A stretch of 64,000 nt of DNA, taken from CAVXFL01 sp963761015. Its GTDB lineage: Bacteria; Pseudomonadota; Alphaproteobacteria; Acetobacterales; Acetobacteraceae. Positions 35,341-44,536 of the stretch are shown here, piece after piece. The translations under genes were made by a program, and so were the position numbers. The notes below the pieces were generated by a model. That model made no database searches and was not told where the DNA came from. It saw only the letters and a list, made by a program, of their open reading frames with translations. Location of the stretch: positions 1 to 64,000 of the forward strand of contig CAVXFL010000024.1 of assembly GCA_963761015.1 (NCBI GenBank), read 5' to 3'. Each line of letters starts with the position of its first letter. The stretch's first letter is position 1.

Positions 35341-35490
35341 CCGCCGATGCCATGCATTGGCAGCGCGCCATTGCCTGTGATTCGGCGTGGAAAAAGGACC
35401 CGCTTGGAGGGGTGATCGGCGTCCAAAAGGGACCCCTCTGAGGTTGGGGTTCATGATGGCTCCCGGAACGAATTGGGGGCCTGGGTGGGG

Positions 35491-35677
35491 ATGCTGGTGG
35501 CGGAGACGATCGCCAAAATCCGGCGGGACGTATCTGGTCGACGGCAAGTCGATCAAGGCGATCTGCCGCGAGCTGGGGGTGTCGCGGAAGGTCGTTCGGA
35601 AGGTGTTGCGCTCGGGCGCGACCGAGTTCCACTACGAGCGGTGCGAGCAGCCGATGCCGCGGCTCGGACCGTGGGTG
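35491..35677 (+). pseudogene. IS21 istA fragment (element 2)
   Basis: ATG 35491 opens MLVAETIAKIRRD. An extra G (GGGACGTATCTGG) then shifts the frame and the protein continues YLVDGKSIKAICRELGVSRK, then FHYERCEQPMPRLGPWV, the N-terminal HTH of an IstA transposase. It is cut after about 65 residues by the left end of the IS3 element at 35678. Confidence 0.8.
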
Positions 35678-35969
35678 TTCCTCCGCTGCACAGTTGATTG
35701 AGACATCCCGCAAGCGGACGGTGTCCGCGGGAGGGATGAGCGATGGGGGAGCGTAAAGCGGAGCGGGCGGGGGCCGTGGAGCGACCGCAAGCCCCGGGCT
35801 GTGACCCGGGGGCTGGCGCAGCGGCGCCCGCCCGCGGTGGGCGGATGTCGCGCCAGCGCAAAACCGCCGCGGTGCTGCGGCTGTTGCGCGGCGAGGACCT
35901 GGAAGCCGTGTCGCGCTCGCTCGGCGTCACCGCCGCGACGCTGAGCAACTGGCGTGACGCCTTTCTCGC

Positions 35970-37905
35970 CCGAGCTTCCTACTGTGAGAACGCGTAAGTT
36001 TCTGAATTATCGGTGCAATCCGCGGCCGAAGCGCTGCGCTACTGGCTACATCCGACGCTGAGGAGGTCGAACGCCTTCTGCTGGATCGGCGTCGGCCTGG
36101 TCACCACAGTGAGCGGATGATCGGGTGTGATCGCGGTCGTGATGGTGTTGCGCGCCAGGGTCGCGAGATCGGCCAGTAGCGAGCGGAAGCTGTGCACCGG
36201 CAGTCCGTCCTCGGTCAGGCCGGTGGTTTGCTTGGTGACGGCGGCCGGTGAACGCCGCGCCTGCGCCACCACGCTCGCGCGCAGCGCTTCCGCCGCATCC
36301 TTGTCGGTGTCGTCGAACAGCATCGGCGCCAGCCGCTGACGCATGTGCCATTCGAGATAATAGGCCAACATGCAGAGAAAGACATGTGCGCGCACCCGAT
36401 CGGCCAGCCAGTGGCGCACCGGGCGCACCTGCAGGTCGATGGTCTTGATGCAACGGAACGCCCGCTCCACCAGCGCCAAGGATTTGTAGCTGCGCACCGT
36501 CGCCGCATCGTCGAGCGTCGCCGCCGGCACGCTGGTGCGCACGACATAGATGCCGTCGGTGGCTGCCTCGGCGGCGATCGCGGCGGCCTTGCGGGAGAAG
36601 CTGAAAGCGGCATCGGCGATGTTTAGATCGAAGTGCTTGGCCACCTTGTGCTTGTTGATGACCGCGCCGATCGCGAGCCCGATCGCCGCGGTGCCGCGCA
36701 GCGCAGCGCGCTTGCGGGCCACCGCGGCCTGGATGCGGGCGAGATCGCGCTCGGTAGCGGCCAGCAGGTCGCCGCGCTTGCGGGCGCGTTCGGCCGCGAG
36801 ATCGGGATTGCGGCAGACCACCAGCCGCTCGCCCGGGAACTCCGGTACGGTGATGCTGGCCATATCGCGCTGATCGAACAGCGAGAGCTGCAAAGCGCCG
36901 CCTTGCAGCAGCGCCTTGATCGCCGGCGCGCGCAGCGCGGTGATCCAATCCAGACCTGCCGATTTGATGTCCTCGGTGATGCGCGCCTCGGTGATCATGC
37001 CGCGGTCGCCGACCAGGACCACATGATCGAGATGGAAGCGCTGTTTGAGTTTCTCGACCTGGCTAGCCAAGGTCATCGGATCGGCGGTGTCGCCGTCGAA
37101 CACTTCGATGGCGAGCGGGCAGCCATCGGGCGCGCAGAGCAGGCCGTAGGTGATTTGCAGCGTGCCCTTGCGGTGATCGCGACTGTAACCGCGCCTGGCG
37201 AGCGGGCAGCAACGGCCTTCCATGTAGCTCGACGAAACGTCGTAGAGCACCAGTGTGCCGTTGGCGAGATGGCGTTTGGCCAGTGCGGTCTCGATGGCGG
37301 ACTGGCGTTCCAGCAGCCAATCGAGCGCGGTGTAGAGTTCGTCCTCGTCGACCGCGCCGAGGCCGAGCACCTCGCCGAGGCTCGAAGCGGCAGTTGGCGG
37401 GGAAAGTGCGCGGGCGGCGGCGAGCTTGGATGCGGGTTCGAGAACGCGGCCGACCAGCAGCGCGAGCATGAGATCGCGGCAGCGGTTGCCGGCGCGCCCG
37501 AGGATGTGGTCGAGGCCGAGCTTGCGCGCGGTGCCGAGTGCCGCGGCGACATGGCCGTGCGGCAAGGAGCGGACGACGGTGAAGGCGTCGCGCTCGGCCG
37601 GGATGACGGTTCCGCCTTTGAGCACGCCACGCAGCCCTTCGATGTAGGCGCTGGGCCAATTGGAAAGGTTGCAGAGCGTGCGTTTACGGACCTTGCCGCC
37701 GTCGCGATAGCTCTCGCGCAACAGGATGGCCGGCGGCGAGTTCCGGTTGGGGACCAATTCGATATACATGGCGGAACGTGAGCATATCGCTTCCAAAAGT
37801 ACAAGTCCCAAATTCTGGATTACATGGCTACATTTTAGCCCGATCTATCGCCACGTCGAGAGTCGGATCAACGGCTTAGCAGTAATTGGAAAAAGGAAGC
37901 TCGGC
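35970..37905 (-). mobile_element. IS1634-family element, complete, with 5-bp target duplication
   Basis: About 1,936 bp with matched ends: CCGAGCTTCC at 35970-35979 and GGAAGCTCGG at 37895-37904. It is flanked by CTCGC direct repeats and carries one transposase on the minus strand. It is the most recent or second most recent layer in the nest. Confidence 0.9.
36039..37769 (-). CDS. IS1634-family transposase
   Basis: 576 residues from ATG 37769 (MYIELVPNRNSPPAILLRES), the usual start of IS1634/IS4-type transposases; the frame runs further upstream without support. The DDE-type core includes LVLYDVSSSYMEGRCCPLAR, VFDGDTADPMTLASQVEKLK, HVVLVGDRGMITEARITEDI (second Asp) and YKSLALVERAFRCIKTIDLQ (Glu region with Y-x2-R-like spacing). 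It is uninterrupted and inside matched inverted ends with a target duplication, so the element is probably functional. Confidence 0.92.
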   Translation of the reverse strand: MYIELVPNRNSPPAILLRESYRDGGKVRKRTLCNLSNWPSAYIEGLRGVLKGGTVIPAERDAFTVVRSLPHGHVAAALGTARKLGLDHILGRAGNRCRDLMLALLVGRVLEPASKLAAARALSPPTAASSLGEVLGLGAVDEDELYTALDWLLERQSAIETALAKRHLANGTLVLYDVSSSYMEGRCCPLARRGYSRDHRKGTLQITYGLLCAPDGCPLAIEVFDGDTADPMTLASQVEKLKQRFHLDHVVLVGDRGMITEARITEDIKSAGLDWITALRAPAIKALLQGGALQLSLFDQRDMASITVPEFPGERLVVCRNPDLAAERARKRGDLLAATERDLARIQAAVARKRAALRGTAAIGLAIGAVINKHKVAKHFDLNIADAAFSFSRKAAAIAAEAATDGIYVVRTSVPAATLDDAATVRSYKSLALVERAFRCIKTIDLQVRPVRHWLADRVRAHVFLCMLAYYLEWHMRQRLAPMLFDDTDKDAAEALRASVVAQARRSPAAVTKQTTGLTEDGLPVHSFRSLLADLATLARNTITTAITPDHPLTVVTRPTPIQQKAFDLLSVGCSQ

Positions 37906-38066
37906 CTCGCTGCCGGCGAGGCCGCCCTGGCGACCCGGCCCGGCGACGGCGCGACGCTGGAGAGCGAGCGGCTGAAGGCGCGGCTCGGTGCGATGCTGCT
38001 CGGACACGAATTGCTCGGGCAGAAGATCGCCACGCTGGAGGCCGGCCGCCCTTTGGCCCGCCGGAG

Positions 38067-38768
38067 GTGGAGACGATGAGCCGCGCGCTCTGCCCCTCCA
38101 GCGGCAAACCATACGGCCTGGCGATGGTTTGCCGCGTCTGGCGCGCGGCGCGGGCCAGCGTCTATCGCCGTCGCCTGCCGCCCCGCGCCGAACCGCCGCG
38201 GCGCCCGGGTCCGCTCGGGCCGATGTCCGATCGCGAATTGCTGGAAGCGATTCGCGGCATTCTTCTCGCCAGCCCGTTTCACGGCGAAGGCCACCGCAAG
38301 ATCTGGGCGAAGTTGCGCATCGCCGGCGTGCGCACCTCGAAGCGTCGGGTGCTGCGGCTCATGCGCGAGCACGATTTGCTTGCGCCCGGCCGGGTCGGAT
38401 CGCCGCGCGGCCCGCGCAGCCACGACGGCACCATCATTCCCGAAACCGTCGATGCGATGTGGGGCACCGATCTGACGACGACCATGACCGGCGAGGGCCA
38501 GGCGGCGGTGTTCATCGCGGTCGATCATTGCTCCGCCGAATGCGTCGGCATCCATGCCGCGGCGCGGGCCACCCGCTTCGAGGCGCTCGAACCAATCCGG
38601 CAGGGGGTGCGCCAGTGCTTCGGGCGGTTCGCGGCTGGTGCGGCTCGTGGCCTGGCGCTGCGGCATGATCACGGATCGCAATACATGTCCGACGCATTTC
38701 AGAACGAACTCACCTTCCTCGGCATCGAAAGCTCGCCCGCGTTCGTGCGCGCGCCAGAAGGCAACGGC
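38067..38768 (+). pseudogene. IS3 orfB, C-terminally truncated (copy B-3)
   Basis: Starts METMSRALCPSSGKPYGLAM and runs in frame through GRVGSPRGPRSHDGTIIPE, both catalytic Asp motifs and SSPAFVRAPEGNGC. At 38769 the second IS21 element begins, so the catalytic Glu motif seen at 8571 onward (AERFIRTLKEN) is missing. The open frame runs on to 38855 in IS21 sequence. Confidence 0.85.
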
Positions 38769-38950
38769 TGTTCAGCGACAGCGCAGTTGGCCGGTGAGCG
38801 ACACGAGCGGATGGCCGGTCGGCTCGGCGGAACGGCGCATTTAGCCGGACCGTAGGCCGAGCCGACCGGTTGGCGTGGGGGTGCCCCCGCCTGTCGGTCG
38901 CGGCGTGTGCGGGCAAGGTGGGTTCCTCGACCGCCAAGACGAGGACGCAC

Positions 38951-40465
38951 GTGCCCGGACGACACGTCACGAACCAACAGGTGAAACTTTACATGCAGCT
39001 CCGCCCCCACCACACCCAGCTTCTTGCCGCCGCCAAGGCCGGCATCAGCGAGCGCACCGCGCGGCGGATCGAGCGCGATCCGCGGCTGCCGTCGCAGAAG
39101 CCCGCCCCGAACCGGCCCTGGAACGCGCCGGACCCGCTCGCGGGGATCTGGGAGAGGGACATCCTGCCGCTGCTGGAAAGCCGGCCCGGCTTGCATCCCA
39201 TCGCCTTGCTCGAAGAGATGCAGCGCCGCCATCCCGACCGCGACTGGCCGCGGCTGCGCCGCACCCTGGAGCGGCGGGTTCGTGCCTGGAACGGCCTGCA
39301 CGGGCCGGAGCGCGAGGTCATCTTCCGCCAGGAGCACCCGCCGGGGCAGCAGGGGATGTCGGATTTTACTGCCATGAGCGAGCTGGCCATTACCATTGCC
39401 GGGCAACCGCTCGACCACCGGCTGTATCACTTCATCCTGACCTACTCGGGCTGGGAATATGCCGAGGTCGTGCTCGGCGGCGAGAGCTACACCGCGCTCG
39501 CCTGCGGGCTCCAAAACGCGCTCTGGGCGCTTGCCGGCGCGCCGGCCGAGCACCGATCTGACAGTCTTTCTGCCGCGTTCCGCAATCTCGACGACGATGC
39601 CCGCGCCGACCAAACCCGGCGCTACGAGGCATTGTGCGGCCACTACGGCATGATCGGAACCCGCAACAATGTCGGCATCGCGCACGAGAACGGCGCCATC
39701 GAGAGTCACCACGGGCACCTCAAACGGGCGATCGAGCAGGCGCTGATCCTGCGCGCTAGCCGCGATTTCGACAGCCTCGACGCTTACCGGGCCTGGATCG
39801 CCGAGCAGATCGGCCGCCGCAACGCCAGGCGCGACAAGCTCGTCGAGCTGGAACGTGCCCAGCTGCGCCCGTTGCCGCCGCGGCGCACCACCGATTACGA
39901 CGAAGCGAACGTGATCGTCACCTCCAGCAGCGGCTTCGTGCTGCGCAAAGTGTTCTATTCGGTGCCGTCACGACTGATCGGGTATCGGCTGCGGGTCCGC
40001 CTGTATGATGACCGCCTCGAATGCTTCCTCGGCGAGAGCCACGTGCTGACGCTACGCCGCGGCCGCGGTTGGAGCGACGGCCGCCATGGTCATGTGGTCG
40101 ACTATCGCCACATCATCCACAGCCTGCGCCGCAAACCGTTCGCCCTGCTGCATCTTGTCTATCGCGAGGCGCTGTTCCCCAGCCCGGCCTATCGCCTGAG
40201 CTGGGAACGTCTGCTCGCTGCCGGCGACGCGCGTACGGCCTGCAAAACCATGGTCGGGCTTCTCGACCTCGCCCACGAACGCAATTGCGAGGCGGAACTT
40301 GCCGGCGTGCTCGCTACCGAACTGGCGGAGGACAACTTGCCCGATCTCGCCCAACTCCGGTCGCGCTTCGCGCCGCCACTTGCCCCCGCGCCGGCAGTCT
40401 CCGTCGTGCTGCCGCCGATCGCCAGCTACGATGCGCTGCTGTCTGCGACAGGAGCGGCGGCGTGA
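38951..40465 (+). CDS. istA: IS21-family transposase IstA
   Basis: 504 residues from GTG 38951 (MPGRHVTNQQVKLYMQLRPH), chosen on the family N-terminus; the frame is open from 38870. An N-terminal HTH (AAAKAGISERTARRIERDP) is followed by the rve catalytic core with GQQGMSDFTAMSELAIT (Asp), GAPAEHRSDSLSAAFRNLDD (Asp) and IAHENGAIESHHGHLKRAIE (Glu). The C-terminal Mu-type beta-barrel holds KVFYSVPSRLIGYRLRVRLY. It cuts and joins the IS ends with help from the IstB ATPase. The stop overlaps istB (GTGA). Confidence 0.93.
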   Translation: MPGRHVTNQQVKLYMQLRPHHTQLLAAAKAGISERTARRIERDPRLPSQKPAPNRPWNAPDPLAGIWERDILPLLESRPGLHPIALLEEMQRRHPDRDWPRLRRTLERRVRAWNGLHGPEREVIFRQEHPPGQQGMSDFTAMSELAITIAGQPLDHRLYHFILTYSGWEYAEVVLGGESYTALACGLQNALWALAGAPAEHRSDSLSAAFRNLDDDARADQTRRYEALCGHYGMIGTRNNVGIAHENGAIESHHGHLKRAIEQALILRASRDFDSLDAYRAWIAEQIGRRNARRDKLVELERAQLRPLPPRRTTDYDEANVIVTSSSGFVLRKVFYSVPSRLIGYRLRVRLYDDRLECFLGESHVLTLRRGRGWSDGRHGHVVDYRHIIHSLRRKPFALLHLVYREALFPSPAYRLSWERLLAAGDARTACKTMVGLLDLAHERNCEAELAGVLATELAEDNLPDLAQLRSRFAPPLAPAPAVSVVLPPIASYDALLSATGAAA

Positions 40466-41295
40466 GCGCGCCGGTTACCGTCGACGCGGCTCGCTTGCCA
40501 CTATTGCTCGGCGAGTTGCGCCTGCCCACCATCGCCGGGCTGTGGCCGCAATTCACCGAGCGCGCCGTCCGCGAGGGCTGGCCGGCGGCAAAGCTTCTTG
40601 CCACGCTCGCCGAACTCGAACTGGCCGAACGCTCGCAGCGGCGCATTCAACGCCATCTCGCCGAGGCGCGCCTGCCACCTGGCAAGACCCTTGACGCGTT
40701 CGACTTCACCGCCGTTCCAATGGTGAATAAGCCGCAGATCACTGCCCTTGCCGCCGGCGACAGCTGGCTCGACAAGGGCGCCAACATTTTGCTGTTCGGG
40801 CCAAGCGGTTGCGGCAAGTCGCACCTTGGATGTGCGCTCGGCTACGCGCTGATCGAGAACGGATACCGCGTGCTGTTCATGCGCACCACCGATCTCGTGC
40901 AACGCCTGCAAGCGGCGCGCCAGAACCTGGCGCTCGAAACCACCATCGAGAAGCTCGACAAATATCACCTGATCGTCCTCGACGACCTCTCCTATGTCCG
41001 CAAGGATCAAGCCGAAACATCGGTGCTATTCGAACTAATCGCTGCGCGCTACGAGCGCCGCAGCCTGCTGGTGACCTCGAATCAGCCATTCGGAGAATGG
41101 AACAGCATCTTCCCGGATGCCGCTATGACCCTGGCCGCTGTCGATCGGCTCGTCCACCACGCCATCATCCTGGAGATGAACGTCGAGAGCTACCGCCGCC
41201 GCTCCGCGACGACCCGCCAGCGTCAGCGTTCCACAGGCTCCCGCGACACCAAGCGCAACACCAGCGCACCGCAAACCGAAGCGGCGATGTCATGA
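40462..41295 (+). CDS. istB: IS21-family helper ATPase IstB
   Basis: 277 residues from GTG 40462. AAA+ ATPase with Walker A in ILLFGPSGCGKSHLGCALGY, Walker B in YHLIVLDDLSYVRKDQAETS and sensor I in RRSLLVTSNQPFGEWNSIFP, ending with a short basic tail. IstB forms a DNA-wrapping oligomer that selects target DNA and activates IstA. It is complete and translationally coupled to istA. Confidence 0.93.
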   Translation: MSAPVTVDAARLPLLLGELRLPTIAGLWPQFTERAVREGWPAAKLLATLAELELAERSQRRIQRHLAEARLPPGKTLDAFDFTAVPMVNKPQITALAAGDSWLDKGANILLFGPSGCGKSHLGCALGYALIENGYRVLFMRTTDLVQRLQAARQNLALETTIEKLDKYHLIVLDDLSYVRKDQAETSVLFELIAARYERRSLLVTSNQPFGEWNSIFPDAAMTLAAVDRLVHHAIILEMNVESYRRRSATTRQRQRSTGSRDTKRNTSAPQTEAAMS

Positions 41296-41407
41296 CGCCC
41301 CGCGACACAAAACTCTTGTCGCGCAGCGACATTCAATGCATTCTTGCTTCGCGCAGCGACCGGTCATCTTCCTGTCGTGCCCCGGCCACCCTTACTGTCG
41401 CGCTACA

Positions 41408-41766
41408 GGTGCGCGCGGACGGTTCTTCAATGTCGTCGATCTGGTCAACAAGCTCGAGGCCGAGGCGCGCTCCGGACGGCAGGGCAGGGCAGGATGGCCG
41501 ACTATCTTTGCCGGAAGGATTTCGCCGTGCTCGACGAGCTCGGCTATCTGCCGTTCGCCCAGTCCGGCGGGCAGTTGCTGTTCCATCTGATCAGCCGGCT
41601 GTACGAGCAAACATCGGTGATCGTCACGACAAATCTCGCCTTCGGCGAATGGCCGAGCGTATTTGGCGATGCCAAAATGACGACGGCGCTGCTCGATCGC
41701 CTCACGCATCATTGCTATATCGTAGAGACCGGCAACGAGAGCTGGCGCTTCAAGAACCGCGCCTGA
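41408..41766 (+). pseudogene. IS21 istB C-terminal fragment (element 2)
   Basis: Begins in one frame with RGRFFNVVDLVNKLEAEARS. A short GGGCA-type duplication near 41487 shifts the frame, and the protein resumes MADYLCRKDFAVLDELGYLP, then SVIVTTNLAFGEWPSVFGDA, ending WRFKNRA at 41766. This is the second half of an IstB of a different subtype from element 1. It belongs with the istA fragment at 35491. Confidence 0.82.
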
Positions 41767-41956
41767 TCTGCCGCGCGGTCCACCGCGGCTTGCACCGGTG
41801 GGTCCACAGGGCCCCCCCCCGCGCGCCGCTGCGTCAGCCTCTGCAGGGCACTCCGCGACGCGCGGGTCCCCCCCTATGGACTACCGGCACAAGCCGCTCC
41901 GCCGGGAGGTTCCTTTTGCACGCCGATTGGGGGTCCCGTTTGCGCGCCGATTGACA

Positions 41957-42312
41957 GGCGGAGGAACACCGCACGTTCCAATGAGAAGCGGTGGCCGTGA
42001 CCGCGCGCCAACGCAGTGATCACGCTGTGGCAGCCGGTCTCCTGCCACAGCCGTACGAACAGTAGCGTCGGACCGATGCGCCGGTACCGCGACGGCGGGG
42101 GTATCGGTGGTTCTGGCAGCGTCGAGCACCATCGCCTGCTGGACGAAACGCGCACCCGAGCGCAGCAACCGATCGAGCTGCCCGCTGGCTTCGAGTTCAT
42201 CGAGCCGTCCCAGTGTGGCGATGACGCGTTGCCGCACCTGATCGCCCGATCGGTGGCTCTCCACGATCTGCAGGTAGATGCGCCCTTGCGACTGCTTGCG
42301 GCGGAAGTACAT
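41957..42312 (-). pseudogene. IS1634-family transposase remnant, frameshifted and truncated
   Basis: ATG 42312 opens MYFRRKQSQGRIYLQIVESH, then RQRVIATLGRLDELEASGQL. After FVQQAMVLDAA the frame shifts near 42105 and resumes RRIGPTLLFVRLWQETGCHS, ending RFSLERAVFL where the IS21 right end begins at 41956. Only the first ~115 residues of a normally ~550-residue protein remain. It is a different subtype from the transposase at 36039. Confidence 0.8.
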
Positions 42313-42461
42313 GTGCGAACTGGTATGGTGCGCACAGATTGCCAATTCTAAATGGTTCATTCAACGGCAATTATCACCAGACGTGGCACTACATATTCAC
42401 GCAAATCACCAACCACACATAATGAAATCATACACTTACCCTAAATCCGAACAGCCCAAGT

Positions 42462-42868
42462 GTGCAAGATGGGTTTAACGTTCTCGTCAGATGTCTGACC
42501 GGCGACGATCCTCGGCAATCCGCCGCGGCACGCAAGGTCGTCGATCAGAACGAGGTCTGGATTTCCGTAACCGTCGTGTTGGAAACTGAATGGGTGCTAC
42601 GCAGCGCCTACCGCTACCTGCAAGAGCAAATCAGGAGAGCGTTGCGCGGCTTGGCTGGCCTGCCGAGGTATCGCTGGAGAACCCGGCGCTGGTCGCGCAA
42701 GCGCTCGATCTTTCTGAACGCGGACTGGATTTCGCCGATGCGTTGCGCTTGGCCGCAGCGAAATTGTGCCAGGCTTTCCTGACGTCGACGGGGAGTTCAT
42801 CCGCGCTGCACACCTGGCCGGGGCGAACCAGGTTCGCCAGCCGCAGCCGTTCGTCCGAAATGCGATAA
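42462..42868 (+). pseudogene. VapC-type PIN-domain toxin remnant
   Basis: NVLVRCLTGDDPRQSAAARK, then VWISVTVVLETEWVLRSAYR, are PIN-domain signatures. The frame changes near 42650 to VSLENPALVAQALDLSERGL and DFADALRLAAAK, and again near 42775 to FPDVDGEFIRAAHLAG. The first active-site Asp (expected D-T-N-V-L-V) reads GFNVLV. Two frameshifts and this loss mark it as dead. No antitoxin gene is seen before it; the 150 bp upstream are unusually AT-rich. Confidence 0.78.
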
Positions 42869-42875
42869 ACCCGCC

Positions 42876-43361
42876 TTACACAGACAGGTCGCGCGCTGGC
42901 GGGGCGATCGGCAGGCGGTCGCGCAGCGTGTCGCGGATCTGTTCGAGCAGAAGTTCGTTCTGCGGCGGCGGTGGGGGCGGGACGGCGGCCTTCTCGCGGG
43001 CGACGAGGCGCGACATCGCCTTCACCACCCAGAATACGGAGAATCCGATGATCAGGAAATTGATGATGGCGTTGATGAACACGCCGATGTTGAGCGTCGG
43101 CGCGCCCGCCTTCCGCGCGGCATCAAGCGAGGCGTAGTGCTGGCCGTTCAGCGTCACGAAAATGTTCGAGAAATCCACGCCGCCGATCAGCAGCCCGAGC
43201 ACCGGGTTGAAGATGTCCTTCACCATGCTGTTCACCACACCGGTGAACGCGGCGCCAATGATGATGCCGACCGCGAGATCGACAACATTGCCACGCATGA
43301 GGAAGGCCTTGAACTCGCCGACCCAACCCGGGGATCGCCTGAGGGGAATGCGGAGCTGCAT
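42876..43361 (-). CDS. mscL: Large-conductance mechanosensitive channel MscL
   Basis: 161 residues. The first helix FKAFLMRGNVVDLAVGIIIG with the family's G-x-x-G-x-A packing, the loop NPVLGLLIGGVDFSNIFVTL, the second helix FINAIINFLIIGFSVFWVVK and a C-terminal cytoplasmic helix after a Pro run (PPPPPPQNELLLEQIRDTLR) are all standard. It opens under membrane tension during hypo-osmotic shock. It marks the return to ordinary chromosome after the IS nest. The N-terminal ~13 residues are slightly longer than usual. Confidence 0.95.
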   Translation of the reverse strand: MQLRIPLRRSPGWVGEFKAFLMRGNVVDLAVGIIIGAAFTGVVNSMVKDIFNPVLGLLIGGVDFSNIFVTLNGQHYASLDAARKAGAPTLNIGVFINAIINFLIIGFSVFWVVKAMSRLVAREKAAVPPPPPPQNELLLEQIRDTLRDRLPIAPPARDLSV

Positions 43362-43488
43362 GGTCGAAGCCTGTGCCGTTTCGGTGCCGGGTTAGCCCCT
43401 TTCGCCCGCCCCTGTCACGCCAAAGTCACCGCCCGGTCGCGGCTCTGGGTCGAGCGGTGTCGCCGGCGCTCGACCCAGCCGGTGCCGC

Positions 43489-44523
43489 TTACGAGTTCGG
43501 GCCGCGCTCCATCGAGACGGGCTGCCAGCGCTTGAGATCGGTCTTCGCCAGCACCGAGGGATTGACGCAGCTCATCGGCCAGCGACCGGCCAGCACCAGC
43601 CCCAGCTCGCGCCCGACATGACGCTTGCGCGCCGGGTCGAAACGCGCGGAGGCGGAGGCGACGTGCGCGGTCAGGGTCACCTGGTCCATCCGCAACAGCG
43701 GATTGTTGTCGCCCGGCGGCTCGGTCTCCAGCACGTCGAGCGCGGCGCCGGCGATCCATTTCTCGTCCAGCGCCTTGATCAGCGCCGCCTCGTCCACCGT
43801 CGGGCCGCGCCCGGTGTTGACGAACACCGCGTTCGGCTTCATGCGGCGGAAGTGCTGCTCCTTCAGCATGCCCTGCGCCTCGGGCGTCGCCGGGGCGTGC
43901 ATGGAAATGAAATCGGAACGTTCTAGCAGTTCGTTCAGGCTCACCGGCTCGACACCGTAGGAACTCATCACCAGTTCCTCGATGAACGGATCATAGGCGA
44001 TCAGGTGCAGCCCGAACGGCTTGGCGCGGACCGCGACGCAGCGGGCGACGTGGCCGAAGGCGATGAAGCCAAGCGTCTGTCCCATCAGCCGCGGATACTG
44101 GTAGAGCATCGCGCGCCCTTCGCGCCAACGCCCCTCGCGCACCATGCGGTCCTGCACGACCAGCCTGCGATACCCGGCCAGCAACAAGGTCATGGCGTGG
44201 TCGGCGACTTCCTCGATGAACGTATCGGGGCAATTGGTGACCGGAATACCGCGTTCGGTCGCCGCCGCCACGTCGATGTAATCGACGCCAACGCTGCCGA
44301 CCGAGATCACCTTGCAGCGCTCCAGGCCCTCGATCATGCGTTTGGTGATTTGGCCGCCTCGGCCGTACACCGCGTTGGCGTCGCGGGCGACGCGGAGGAA
44401 TTCGTCCTCGGAGCCTGACGGCGCTTCGACGATCTCGGCATCGGCGCCTGCCAAGCCTTCCATTTCGTATTCGAAGCTCGCGCCGGGCGCCCCGCCCGCG
44501 GTTACGATCTTGAACTTCGCCAC
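43489..44523 (-). CDS. D-2-hydroxyacid dehydrogenase, C-terminal-binding-protein-like
   Basis: 344 residues. It has the family layout: a substrate domain with VISVGSVGVDYIDVAAATER, an NAD domain, and the catalytic set Arg in VFVNTGRGPTVDE, Glu in DVLETEPPGDNNPLL and His in QVTLTAHVASAS. The nucleotide motif reads LGFIAFGHVARCVAVRA, lacking the usual second and third glycines of GxGxxG. It probably reduces or oxidises a 2-hydroxyacid with NAD(P). It lies 13 bp after the ABC permease gene, so it is the last gene of that operon and likely acts on the imported compound. Confidence 0.85.
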   Translation of the reverse strand: MAKFKIVTAGGAPGASFEYEMEGLAGADAEIVEAPSGSEDEFLRVARDANAVYGRGGQITKRMIEGLERCKVISVGSVGVDYIDVAAATERGIPVTNCPDTFIEEVADHAMTLLLAGYRRLVVQDRMVREGRWREGRAMLYQYPRLMGQTLGFIAFGHVARCVAVRAKPFGLHLIAYDPFIEELVMSSYGVEPVSLNELLERSDFISMHAPATPEAQGMLKEQHFRRMKPNAVFVNTGRGPTVDEAALIKALDEKWIAGAALDVLETEPPGDNNPLLRMDQVTLTAHVASASARFDPARKRHVGRELGLVLAGRWPMSCVNPSVLAKTDLKRWQPVSMERGPNS

Positions 44524-44536
44524 GTCGATCTCCCCC

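Larger units (their letters stand above)
35743..38079 (+). pseudogene. IS3 orfA interrupted by an IS1634 element
   Basis: The 5' part (35743-35969) reads up to SNWRDAFLA and the 3' part (37906-38079) resumes AAGEAALATRPGDGATLESE. The host bases CTCGC are present on both sides (35965-35969 and 37906-37910), a 5-bp target duplication. Removing the insert and one copy restores the uninterrupted gene seen at 7483-7878. Confidence 0.9.
35678..38768 (+). mobile_element. IS3-family element, copy B-3, split by an IS1634 element
   Basis: Same element as 7418-8800. It begins TTCCTCCGCTGCACAG at 35678 inside istA, is interrupted in orfA by the IS1634 element (35970-37905), and ends prematurely at 38768, where the second IS21 element starts. 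The last ~220 bp are missing. Confidence 0.85.
38769..41407 (+). mobile_element. IS21-family element 1, apparently intact
   Basis: 2,639 bp. The left end TGTTCAGCGACAGCGCAGTT (38769) matches, read inward, the right end starting at 41407, TGTAGCGCGACAGTAAGGGT; both continue into G-T/A-G-G-C-C-G-G repeats. It carries istA and istB. The left flank is the IS3 orfB and the right flank is istB of another IS21 element, so no target duplication is visible and the flanks were joined by deletion or recombination. Confidence 0.85.
35376..41956 (+). mobile_element. IS21-family element 2, disrupted by nested insertions
   Basis: The left end TGTGATTCGGCGTGGAAAAA (35376) and the right end, which read inward from 41956 begins TGTCAATCGGCGCGCAAACG, are related IS21-type ends, each with inner repeats (GTCCAAAAGGGACCCC left; GGGACCCCCAATCGGCG right). 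Between them lie an istA 5' fragment, an IS3 copy, an IS1634 element, a complete second IS21 element and an istB 3' fragment. The middle of the original element has been lost. Confidence 0.75.

Noticed and set aside
41812..41820. Run of nine C residues as a phase-variation tract
   Set aside because: It lies in the non-coding right end of a broken IS21 element, so slippage would not switch a gene.
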